Positions 26,534 to 33,350 are shown, counted from the first letter of the stretch. The stretch is DNA of 64,000 nt from Bacillus sp. REN10 (GCF_016820555.1 NZ_JADHDW010000001.1:186001-250000), one strand, 5' to 3'. Numbers and translations are program-made. Notes: generated by a model not told the origin, from the sequence alone.

Positions 26534-28011
26534 TGAGTAAGAAAAATAAGACCTTTGAGGAATTGTTGGAAGAAGCGTTAGTGCCTGAGGATGGGCAACC
26601 ATATGAAGTTCCTACTAATTGGGTTTGGACAAGAGTTCAATCATTAGGTGAAGTAGTAACTGGGTCTACACCTAGTAAAAGTAACCCAGAATATTATGGT
26701 TCGATATGTCCTTTATTTAAACCTACGGACTTGAATCAGGGTTTCAATGTTATTGAAGCAAATGAGTATTTATCTGAATTAGGATTTTTAAAAACTCGAC
26801 CTATTCCAGAAGGAAGCATAATGGTGACTTGTATTGGAGCAACAATAGGAAAAACAGGTTTCTCTAGAAAAAAGGAAGCTGCTACAAACCAACAAATCAA
26901 CACTATTGTCGTTAATCCAAATTTAGTTCCGGAATTTATCTATTTTGGAGTGATTTCCAGTTTTTTTCAAAATAGCATTATTGAAAATTCATCATCAACT
27001 ACTCTACCTATTATTAATAAAGGAAGATTTGAGAAGTTGAGTTTTCCGTTACCACCATATAACGAACAAAAACGAATTGCTGATAAAGTGAAGCGGCTTT
27101 TAGGTAAAATTGAAGAAGCAAAGCAGTTGATTGAGGAAGCAAAGGGAGCATTTGAACTTCGTCGAGAAGCTATTTTGGATAAGGCTTTTCGTGGGGAGCT
27201 AACGAAGAAGTGGAGAGAGAGTTCATTTTCAATAACGCCAATTGAAGAGACACTCGAAGCAACTGAAGTAGTAAATAATAATGCGAAAAATAAAAATATC
27301 AAATTTAGTGAGTTGAATGAGGTGCCATTTGCCATACCAGACAGTTGGAAGTGGATAAAACTACATCAAATATGTTTATCCTTAAAGAATGGACTGTATA
27401 AACCAGCTAGTTATTATGCAGAAAGTGGTACGCCTTGTTTAAGAATGTACAACATTGATAATAATGAATTGAATTTGAAAGATATACACTACATGACTTT
27501 GACTGATGAGGAAATTGAAGAATATGGATTGAAACAAGGCGACATTTTGATTAATCGAGTAAATTCAAGGGAGTTAGTTGGAAAGTGTGCGCCTGTGCTG
27601 AAAGGTTTTCCAACTGTAGTATTTGAAAGCAAAAATATACGTATAAGATTACATGAAGATATCTCAACAGAATATGTGAGTGGGTTTTTGAATTCAATTT
27701 ACGTAAAGAAATGGATTAATGAAAGTTGTAAGCAGACTGTAGGTATGGCAACAATTAATCAGGAATTTCTAAAAAATCTATATATTCCTATGCCACCTGT
27801 AGAAGAACAAAAACACATTATGAACATTCTAAATCGCATTTCAGAAAATGAAAATAAAATAAGGGACACCATAAAGCTCTCTGAAAAATTTAATGAACTA
27901 AAAGACTCAGTCCTTTCAAAAGCCTTTCGTGGTGAACTTGGAACAAATGACCCAAGCGAGGAAAATGCAATTGAATTATTAAAAGAAGTGCTACAAGAAC
28001 AAGTAAAATAG
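26533..28011 (+). CDS. hsdS: Type I restriction-modification system, specificity subunit
   Basis: 492 residues with two target-recognition domains in tandem (about residues 20-185 and 270-430). Each is followed by a conserved helical spacer. The spacers carry the duplicated sequence ILDKAFRGEL (~214-223) and VLSKAFRGEL (~460-469), and EQKRIADKV / EQKHIMNIL at their starts. This half-repeat architecture gives HsdS its bipartite DNA target. The subunit looks full length and intact; no inverted partner copy that would allow shuffling lies nearby. Confidence 0.95.
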   Translation: MSKKNKTFEELLEEALVPEDGQPYEVPTNWVWTRVQSLGEVVTGSTPSKSNPEYYGSICPLFKPTDLNQGFNVIEANEYLSELGFLKTRPIPEGSIMVTCIGATIGKTGFSRKKEAATNQQINTIVVNPNLVPEFIYFGVISSFFQNSIIENSSSTTLPIINKGRFEKLSFPLPPYNEQKRIADKVKRLLGKIEEAKQLIEEAKGAFELRREAILDKAFRGELTKKWRESSFSITPIEETLEATEVVNNNAKNKNIKFSELNEVPFAIPDSWKWIKLHQICLSLKNGLYKPASYYAESGTPCLRMYNIDNNELNLKDIHYMTLTDEEIEEYGLKQGDILINRVNSRELVGKCAPVLKGFPTVVFESKNIRIRLHEDISTEYVSGFLNSIYVKKWINESCKQTVGMATINQEFLKNLYIPMPPVEEQKHIMNILNRISENENKIRDTIKLSEKFNELKDSVLSKAFRGELGTNDPSEENAIELLKEVLQEQVK

Positions 28012-28020
28012 TTGTAAGAA

Positions 28021-28048
28021 GGCATCCAAATTAATTGGATGTCTTTTA
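28021..28048 (+). terminator. Terminator of hsdM-hsdS
   Basis: GGCATCCAA and TTGGATGTC form a 9-bp stem with a 5-nt loop, then TTTT. Confidence 0.75.
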
Positions 28049-28382
28049 TGCTTGCATACATGCCAAGTTGTGGAATTGGTTTGATACAGAACCACTCTCA
28101 TTCACAAACTGACAATCGGTAAATTTCCGACACGACTCACATTATCAATATGATTTAGCATGGTAAAGTAATAAGAATTGCAGTGAAACCCTACTCAACT
28201 TCGATAATGATATCGATAGCAGAGGTGTAGACTAATAAGAGGTATCAAAGAAAAGATACGGCTGCCTTTATCGCATTGTTTTCGATAAGTTATCTGTTTC
28301 AAAAGGTACACTTTTTGCGACGCACTTTGTGAAACGGTAGAATAAGGGTTCAGGTAGTCTCATATGGTATATGATTGGGTTT

Positions 28383-28444
28383 TGATACGTATCATAATTA
28401 CAATTGACCTTTTGATACAAAGGCGTTACGATTAGAGTATCAAA
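28383..28444. promoter_or_regulatory. Palindromic recombinase/operator sites upstream of the serine recombinase
   Basis: A perfect 12-bp palindrome TGATACGTATCA (28383-28394) is followed by an inverted pair TTTGATAC (28411-28418) and GTATCAAA (28437-28444), all sharing the GATAC half-site. Such an array just before a resolvase gene is typical of res sites or of an autoregulatory operator. The rest of 28049-28380 shows no gene; GGTATCAAAG at 28229-28238 may be a further half-site. Confidence 0.6.
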
Positions 28445-28463
28445 TAACAAGGCGGAATTAATT

Positions 28464-29066
28464 ATGGAAAACAAAGAATTTGGATACGTTAGAGTAAGCA
28501 GCAAAGACCAAAACGAAGCACGACAACTGGATAGTATGTATGCTCTTGGAATCGATGAGCGTGATATACATATCGATAAGCAAAGTGGGAAAGACTTCGA
28601 TAGACCTCAATACCAAGCTTTGAAATTGCGTTTGCGTAAAGGAGATATGTTATACATACATTCATTAGATAGGCTAGGTCGTAACAAAGAGATGATTTTA
28701 AACGAGTGGAAAGATATCACACAGAACATCAAAGCACACATTGTCGTAATTGATATGCCATTGTTGGATACACGGAAATACAATGATTCCATCGGTTCTT
28801 TCGTGGCTGACTTGGTATTACAGGTATTATCGTGGGTTGCTGAAGAAGAGAGAACTAAGATTAAGACTCGTCAAGCTGAAGGAATAGCTTTAGCAAAGGC
28901 ACAGGGTAAACACCTAGGAAGACCTAAAACATCGATTACATCTGAATTTGAACATGCGTATAAGGAATGGAAGGCAGGAGAAATCACAGCGGTTGAAGCA
29001 ATGAAGAAATCAAATATGACTAAGGCTACATTCTATCGGAAGGTTAAAGAATATGAGGCAAGTTAA
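28464..29066 (+). CDS. Small serine recombinase (resolvase/invertase family)
   Basis: 200 residues. The N-terminal catalytic domain begins FGYVRVSSKDQNEARQ, with the nucleophile Ser12 and nearby Arg10. IHSLDRLGRNKEMI carries the active-site arginines, and VLSWVAEEERTKIKTRQAEGI is the long E helix that enters the DNA. The C-terminal domain (GRPKTSI onward, ending MTKATFYRKVKEY) is a helix-turn-helix. It is the size of Tn3-type resolvases and DNA invertases rather than large serine integrases. Its start follows the palindromic sites at 28383-28444. It is the only recombinase in the island. Confidence 0.92.
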   Translation: MENKEFGYVRVSSKDQNEARQLDSMYALGIDERDIHIDKQSGKDFDRPQYQALKLRLRKGDMLYIHSLDRLGRNKEMILNEWKDITQNIKAHIVVIDMPLLDTRKYNDSIGSFVADLVLQVLSWVAEEERTKIKTRQAEGIALAKAQGKHLGRPKTSITSEFEHAYKEWKAGEITAVEAMKKSNMTKATFYRKVKEYEAS

Positions 29067-29068
29067 GG

Positions 29069-29096
29069 GGACTCTGCGAGGGGTCTTTTTTCATTT
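29069..29096 (+). terminator. Weak terminator after the serine recombinase
   Basis: GGGACTC / GGGGTC short stem (about 5-6 bp) followed by TTTTTT. Confidence 0.5.
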
Positions 29097-29105
29097 GGAA
29101 TCGAG

Positions 29106-29327
29106 GTGGGGGTGTATTTCCACATTTTTAGTAGGGTTTATGGACAGGAATGGGGTATGTTACCTTATCTACACGTCCCAAAAAATCTAGAGTTACCGAT
29201 TCAATACAAGATTTTAACAGTCCCTTGTAAAAAGATTCATAATTTATTCGAAGAAGATGAAAACAATGGTACTGTTGTATTAAATCACCAAGATGTTACA
29301 TTTGTGCGTAATATAGCCAAAATTTGA
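29106..29327 (+). CDS. Small hypothetical protein (possibly a gene fragment)
   Basis: 73 codons from GTG (a second GTG at 29112 is possible), preceded by GAGGTGGG. The sequence, with YGQEWGMLPYLHVPKNLELP and a C-terminal HQDVTFVRNIAKI, looks protein-like, but I recognise no family. A hairpin and T-rich region follow at 29338-29375. It may be the tail of a larger lost gene. Confidence 0.35.
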   Translation: MGVYFHIFSRVYGQEWGMLPYLHVPKNLELPIQYKILTVPCKKIHNLFEEDENNGTVVLNHQDVTFVRNIAKI

Positions 29328-29337
29328 TTGCCTAGTT

Positions 29338-29375
29338 AAAGTAAGGGAGACTTACTTTTGATCTCTTCCTTTTTA
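29338..29375 (+). terminator. Hairpin after the small hypothetical gene
   Basis: AAAGTAAG and CTTACTTT pair around GGAGA, and a following CTCTTCCTTTTT region is T-rich. Confidence 0.55.
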
Positions 29376-29515
29376 AGAGGTTTATAGACTAAAATAACAG
29401 TGAGACATATTTCGAGGGGAAAGATCATTAGAAGTTTTTGAAAGATATCTGGTGAGAGTCGTTTTTTTATTTATCAACTCTATATCAAGTGATATTTGGG
29501 AAAGGTGGTGAGGTT

Positions 29516-30034
29516 TTGGATGAATTAATTCCTATACTCCCGATGATAGGGGTAATTATAGGTGCATTGATAGCAGGTATAAGCTCTTTTGTTGTTCAAT
29601 CTATCTCTTTTAAACGACAGCAAAAGTGGGAACAAGAGAAGCTAGATAGACAGTTTGCACAAGAACAAGAAAAAATAGATAAACAGTTCGCTAGAGAACA
29701 AATACTTAAAAAAATTGATGCATATAACAAAATCTTAAGTGAGAACAACAATACACAGGTAGTGGAATGGGATTATTACACAGGTGAAACTACGTTTAAG
29801 AGCGAACGATTTGAACAATTAATTAGACCTTTACTCTATAACTCATTTCATCTGTTGGAACAAGATGTGGCTAATGCTGTTGTTAATATTGATAATCTTC
29901 TTATGAAGTGGGAAGTCCTGGGGGAAGGGGATGAAGAGGATGTAAAAGCGTTAAATGAACATTATCAGAAAATCATTTCATCAATAGAACGCCAACTCAT
30001 TGAATATAGAATGGGGTATATCGAAAAAGTATAA
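29516..30034 (+). CDS. Single-pass membrane protein with a charged coiled coil
   Basis: About 172 residues from TTG 29516, which has AAAGGTGG 7 nt upstream; the frame is open to GTG 29489. The N-terminal membrane helix (about residues 7-27, IPMIGVIIGALIAGISSFVV-like) is followed by a Gln/Glu/Lys coiled coil with a duplicated motif (KLDRQFAQEQEK / KIDKQFAREQ). A helical C-terminal domain without recognisable catalytic residues completes it. Family unknown. Lying in a defence-type island next to another membrane protein, it could be an effector or phage-sensing component, but nothing in the sequence proves that. Confidence 0.65.
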   Translation: MDELIPILPMIGVIIGALIAGISSFVVQSISFKRQQKWEQEKLDRQFAQEQEKIDKQFAREQILKKIDAYNKILSENNNTQVVEWDYYTGETTFKSERFEQLIRPLLYNSFHLLEQDVANAVVNIDNLLMKWEVLGEGDEEDVKALNEHYQKIISSIERQLIEYRMGYIEKV

Positions 30035-30085
30035 GCATTATTCAAAAATAGAACTCATAAAATAACGAAAAGAGTGTCGATCGGT

Positions 30086-30703
30086 ATGAAAGAATTGCTA
30101 AAGAAATTCCTGTTAATGCTAGTAACGAGTGTAATAGCAAAAATAGTTTTGTTGTTCTTGGTAGCTTTGCCTGCTGTTTCAGGATTCCTTCATTTAGTTC
30201 GAGAAGGTTCATTTGTTATTCCAGCATGGACATGGTATGTGGCAGGTGCGGCATTGGTCATTGGACTGACTATTTATTTTCTGGTAAAAAGAGCAGGTTT
30301 TATTGGAAAAAAGAATAAAAAAATGCCGATGCCGTTTTTTTATACTCCTCCTGGTGGATGGAAAGATGTTGGATATGAGGAACATTTTAAAGTGCTTTGG
30401 AGAATAAGGTTTCCGAATAATCCTTTCTCACGTTCGTTTGATACACCTTCGCCAGAACAAAGTATAGAAAAACTAAACATTTACCATTCACCATACTGTC
30501 CTAAATGTGAAACGGAAATGGATGAAAAACATGCCTTTTTCGGTAATTTTCTTTGGGGCAGATACAATTGGTCATGTGTTAATTGTAATTATAAAGTAAG
30601 AAGTAAACTGAAATTTTACGAAGCTGTTGAAATGGTAGATAAAAAAGTTAAAGGCGGCGTAAGAAGAGAGGTCGCAAAACAACGGAAAAATTCCCGACAA
30701 TAA
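30086..30703 (+). CDS. Membrane protein with a C-terminal zinc ribbon
   Basis: About 205 residues from ATG 30086 (GTG at 30074 is also in frame but too close to the AAAGAG site). Two hydrophobic helices (residues ~8-30 and ~47-67) precede a cytosolic region. This contains PYCPKCETEM and WSCVNCNYKV, two CxxC pairs forming a zinc ribbon near residues 137-175. A Lys/Arg-rich tail follows, compatible with nucleic-acid or membrane-surface binding. It lies 51 bp after the coiled-coil membrane protein, so the two may form an operon. The function is unknown. Confidence 0.65.
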   Translation: MKELLKKFLLMLVTSVIAKIVLLFLVALPAVSGFLHLVREGSFVIPAWTWYVAGAALVIGLTIYFLVKRAGFIGKKNKKMPMPFFYTPPGGWKDVGYEEHFKVLWRIRFPNNPFSRSFDTPSPEQSIEKLNIYHSPYCPKCETEMDEKHAFFGNFLWGRYNWSCVNCNYKVRSKLKFYEAVEMVDKKVKGGVRREVAKQRKNSRQ

Positions 30704-30829
30704 TTACAGTCTTTAATGGGCGGCGGATTTACCATCGATAATCCGAATGCTATTGGTTACTTATGGCTGTGTTTTTTTCCTTTAAATAAAGCAGCGGAGA
30801 ATGTGGGTAATTGAAACACTCTAGATCGA

Positions 30830-30862
30830 GCATCTAACCTAGATATGATTAGATGCTTTTTT
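30830..30862 (+). terminator. Terminator after the membrane-protein pair
   Basis: GCATCTAA and TTAGATGC form an 8-bp stem with an 11-nt loop, followed by six T. Confidence 0.85.
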
Positions 30863-30968
30863 ATGGACTAAATTGGTGACGACAATTAATGAAGTAATTA
30901 ATGAAGTATCGATTTTATTTATTATTAAAACCAGCTTTATCTGAATTATGATTTTGTTGGACAAATAA

Positions 30969-31157
30969 TCAATCCCTATCCCATTCTTTGTTACAGTCTG
31001 GACATTTCCATTTAATAATCCTATCAGCTGCTATACTGCTTATACCAATTTTTCGTGTGAAATAGGAAGAACCATATACTTTCTGCGATTCTTTAGGAAT
31101 AGGTTCTCCTTGCAAATCAGCATTGCAATATGGACAACATTCTTTGTTATCTCTCAT
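30969..31157 (-). CDS. Small zinc-ribbon protein
   Basis: 62 residues on the minus strand with an AAAGGAG ribosome site 7 nt upstream of ATG. CCPYCNADL at the N-terminus and WKCPDCNKEW at the C-terminus provide two CxxC zinc-binding knuckles. No other domain is visible. It is the last gene of the island, about 200 bp before the right repeat, and is transcribed inward. Family and role are unknown. Confidence 0.7.
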   Translation of the reverse strand: MRDNKECCPYCNADLQGEPIPKESQKVYGSSYFTRKIGISSIAADRIIKWKCPDCNKEWDRD

Positions 31158-31362
31158 GAAACCACTCCTTTAAATAAATACCTTTGCGTTTTAATATAGC
31201 AGATTTAAGTACAACTGTATTACCTTTTCAATAGGATTGTTTTCTACTATATGAATGCTTGAATTATAAAGCGTAAGCAAATATAATAGAAATTAAGTCA
31301 ATCGGTCAAAGTTCGGAAAGTGACCGTTACACATGAACGTAAACAAATAGCGATATATAGGG

Positions 31363-31429
31363 CGTTGGTGGCGAAAGTCATAGTGGTAAGCTAAGCCGTC
31401 GGTCGGGAGTTCGAATCTCTCCTGGGACG
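31363..31429. repeat. Right attachment-site repeat (67 bp) of the island
   Basis: Exact copy of 19949-20015: 28 nt of group I intron 3' end plus the tRNA-Arg 3' exon. It has no 5' exon or promoter, so it is a displaced, non-functional tRNA fragment marking the island's distal junction. Confidence 0.93.
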
Positions 31430-31465
31430 TCATGAGTTTAATTTTAATCACGATTTTAAAAAAGG

Positions 31466-31517
31466 GAAACGTCGTTAAGTGTTGATATATCAATACTTAA
31501 CGACGTTTCTCTTTTTT
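31466..31517 (+). terminator. Original terminator of the tRNA-Arg gene
   Basis: GAAACGTCGTTAAGT and ACTTAACGACGTTTC form a perfect 15-bp stem, with an inner TTG/CAA, then a run of six T. Before the island arrived it would have followed the tRNA by ~35 bp. Confidence 0.92.
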
Positions 31518-31604
31518 ATTGACTTCAGTGTTGAATGATGCAAGAGGTTTTTGTCTTGGATAAAAATTAAGGAAACTTATGGTTTCTAGAAAGTGGTGTT
31601 ATAT

Positions 31605-32028
31605 ATGTATCACCATACTAAGAGTAAAGGAGATTTAGCGGTTTTAAAAGCTCAGGTGGATTTGTTTGAAAAAGGCTATATGATCTTACTGCCACATACT
31701 GAGCATGCCCCATTTGATTTAGTTATTTATCCCGCATTAACGGGCTGTAAGACCCCCACCTCAACATTGCAGAAAAAGCGCAGACGTGTAGGTGGGGGAT
31801 CAACAGCCCGTAAACGCCCGATCCGTTCAACTAACAATCAGTGGGGGATGAAAAAAACCCCTACTGATTGAAGTTTCACTTTATAAAGACGGTTCATTCA
31901 AGCGAGTGCAAGTGAAGTATAGGGAGTTAAATTCAAAAGGAATTATCGAAATTAGATTTCGCTCAACTTACTGCAACTCTAACGGAACAGTTAATACTCC
32001 GAAAGCATTAAACTTTCTAACGCGTTAG
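31605..32028 (+). pseudogene. Disrupted PD-(D/E)XK homing-type endonuclease (group I intron-associated family)
   Basis: The first part (31605-31730) reads MYHHTKSKGDLAVLKAQVD, then FEKGYMILLPHTEHAPFDLVIY. After a 154-bp inserted element the same frame resumes at 31885 with KDGSFKRVQVKYRELNSKG and FRSTYCNSNGTVNTP, then reaches a stop at 32026. The PFD ... QVKYR core is the PD-(D/E)xK active site in the QxK form used by I-Ssp6803I, the endonuclease of the cyanobacterial tRNA-fMet intron. Removing the element restores the frame exactly without duplication, but the joined product (~89 residues) is still shorter than the ~150-residue family. The C-terminus therefore appears lost too. Without the island it lies ~175 bp downstream of the intron-bearing tRNA-Arg. 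Confidence 0.75.
31731..31884 (+). mobile_element. IS200/IS605-type palindromic mini-element, copy A (inside the endonuclease gene)
   Basis: 154 bp from CCCGCATTAACGGGCTG to GTTTCACTTTAT, with no transposase gene. It contains end palindromes and two long hairpins (GACCCCCACCT/AGGTGGGGGATC and CAATCAGTGGGGG/CCCCTACTGATTG). It is flanked on the left by TTTAT with no target duplication, as for Y1-transposase elements that insert 3' of a short T-rich target. A near-identical copy lies at 50209-50361 in the opposite orientation; the two differ mainly in the loop of the first hairpin. Confidence 0.85.
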
Positions 32029-32060
32029 ATAAATCAACGAGTTTAGAAGGTTTTTTTATG
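32012..32060 (+). terminator. Terminator-like hairpin after the broken endonuclease gene
   Basis: ACTTTCTAA and TTTAGAAGGT form an imperfect stem followed by TTTTTTT. The left arm overlaps the last codons of the endonuclease remnant. From here to 32300 (about 240 bp) I see no gene. Confidence 0.55.
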
Positions 32061-32322
32061 ATGCCAAAAGAAACACTATGTTTCCTTTTCTCCGTCTTCA
32101 AAACATCCCCTTACAAAATTATGTTGTTATATCACTAAAAACTTAAAAAGGGCTCTCATTTGTACCTTTTGTCCATTCCGTTTCAAGCCTCTTGAATAGT
32201 ATATAAAAGCATCTAAAAAGGGGGGAAGGATCGCTTCTAAATGGATTTATATTGTGAGAAACCAGCAGGTGAAGGCCGGTAGTTTGGAACAAAAATAAAA
32301 TCTATTATTGGAGGATGGAAAT

Positions 32323-33171
32323 ATGGGTAAGAAGCATTATGATTACTATGATGACTACGATCATCATAAAAAAGAAGAAAAAACGAGCGATTGTCATAAA
32401 AATAAGCACCACCATCATGAGCATCAAAAACATGAGCAAAAAGAGATTCAGTGTGAATTTGTAAAAGCAGAAACTCTTTCAGAATGTAAAAGCTATCCGG
32501 TTTGTCCAGATGCCGCGTATGGTCCATTTATTGCGAAGCTTCCTGTTGTATTAGCGGAAGTATTCGTTCAAATCCCTGTCGAAGCGGAGGTGCCTATGCC
32601 GAAGTTTGTCTATGAAATTAAAAGAATTAAAAAGAATATTCATATTACCCAATGTGAAGTGGTTCCGTTGCCTTCGATGAAACACCACGATAAATGTCAT
32701 CAACATCATGATAAACGCCATCATCATGATGAGGAAATGGTGAAGCTATTTTTAGAGGGATTTGTAGAGAAGAATATTGAGTATGTAGAGGATTGCTCTG
32801 GTCCTGTTTATCATCATACGGTGAAAGTGCCGTTTAGATGTTTTACGGAAATTGAAGTAGAGGATTTAAAACCTTTCAAGAAAAGCTTTAAATCTGGCTT
32901 TGAATATAAATTTATCGCCAAAAATAATCATGAAGCCGATCGAGAAAAGCATTTCCAAACAAGCTCTGAGTTTTTCAATGAGAAACCTTTCTGTGAAATT
33001 GTTGATGCCGATATTAGTGAATTTGATTTTCTTGAAAATGACTATAAGTCGTATAAAAGTAAAATCACAGAAAAAATGGCTATTCACTTGACGGTGAAGG
33101 TGCTTCAAGTTCAACAGCGATGGATTAACAAGCATAAGCACGATCATAAATGCGATTGCAATCACGATTAA
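32323..33171 (+). CDS. Histidine-rich spore-coat-type protein with SPOCS/DUF3794-like regions
   Basis: About 282 residues from ATG 32323 (GGAGGATGG site; the frame is open from TTG 32308). The N-terminus is rich in Tyr, Asp and His, with clusters KNKHHHHEHQKHEQKE, HHDKCHQHHDKRHHH in the middle and HKHDHKCDCNHD at the end. Between them are two stretches with a SPOCS-like pattern (VVLAEVFVQIPVEAEVPMP; FVEKNIEYVEDC ... HHTVKVPFRCFTEIEVE). Similar His-rich proteins occur in Bacillus spore coats or exosporia. The clusters suggest metal binding. A terminator follows at 33205-33238. Family assignment is moderate. Confidence 0.65.
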   Translation: MGKKHYDYYDDYDHHKKEEKTSDCHKNKHHHHEHQKHEQKEIQCEFVKAETLSECKSYPVCPDAAYGPFIAKLPVVLAEVFVQIPVEAEVPMPKFVYEIKRIKKNIHITQCEVVPLPSMKHHDKCHQHHDKRHHHDEEMVKLFLEGFVEKNIEYVEDCSGPVYHHTVKVPFRCFTEIEVEDLKPFKKSFKSGFEYKFIAKNNHEADREKHFQTSSEFFNEKPFCEIVDADISEFDFLENDYKSYKSKITEKMAIHLTVKVLQVQQRWINKHKHDHKCDCNHD

Positions 33172-33204
33172 GCCAACGCTCGATCGTTTCGTTGAATCAG
33201 TAAG

Positions 33205-33238
33205 ACCATACTGCTAGTTACGGCGGTATGGTTTTATT
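33205..33238 (+). terminator. Terminator after the His-rich protein gene
   Basis: ACCATAC and GTATGGT stem with a 14-nt loop, followed by TTTTATT. Confidence 0.8.
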
Positions 33239-33350
33239 ATGCTTGCTTTTTTTTTGAAAAATATCGTGCTACACTTACAGAAATGAAATAGAAAGGAAAT
33301 GGCTGCTGATGCGGTCCATTTGAATCTATCAATGATCGGGTGACCACTAA

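Larger units (their letters stand above)
20016..31429. mobile_element. Genomic island integrated at tRNA-Arg, carrying type I restriction-modification
   Basis: About 11.4 kb bounded by the 67-bp direct repeats. Contents: a small degraded ORF, hsdR, a PD-(D/E)XK protein, hsdM, hsdS, a small serine recombinase with palindromic sites, two unrecognised membrane proteins and a small zinc-ribbon protein. A 10-bp sequence TAACGGTCAC (20081-20090) recurs inverted at 31320-31329, near both ends, as arm-type recombinase sites might. No tyrosine integrase is present, so integration was by a lost integrase, one acting in trans, or possibly the serine recombinase. The conserved genes on either side (ysnB before, ysoA after) show the flanks are ordinary chromosome. 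Confidence 0.85.

Noticed and set aside
26533-28011. Phase-variable hsdS inversion system with the nearby serine recombinase
   Set aside because: Only one full hsdS is present and no inverted partial hsdS copy or inverted repeats within it were seen.
30721-30813. Short + strand ORF beginning MGGGFTIDNPNAIGY
   Set aside because: About 31 codons, no ribosome site, no recognisable family; insufficient support for a gene.
31293-31493. 66-codon minus-strand ORF across the right attachment repeat
   Set aside because: It is the antisense reading of the tRNA 3' exon and intron end; the SQERFELPTDG-like peptide is the usual spurious translation of tRNA genes.
31593-31871. 92-codon ORF as an intact protein
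   Set aside because: From residue ~47 it reads the inserted palindromic element; only the first 42 codons from 31605 belong to the endonuclease family.
31731-31884. Paired hairpins as a CRISPR-like or tRNA-like array
   Set aside because: Only one unit per locus, no spacers, and identical ends in both copies show a mini-transposon.
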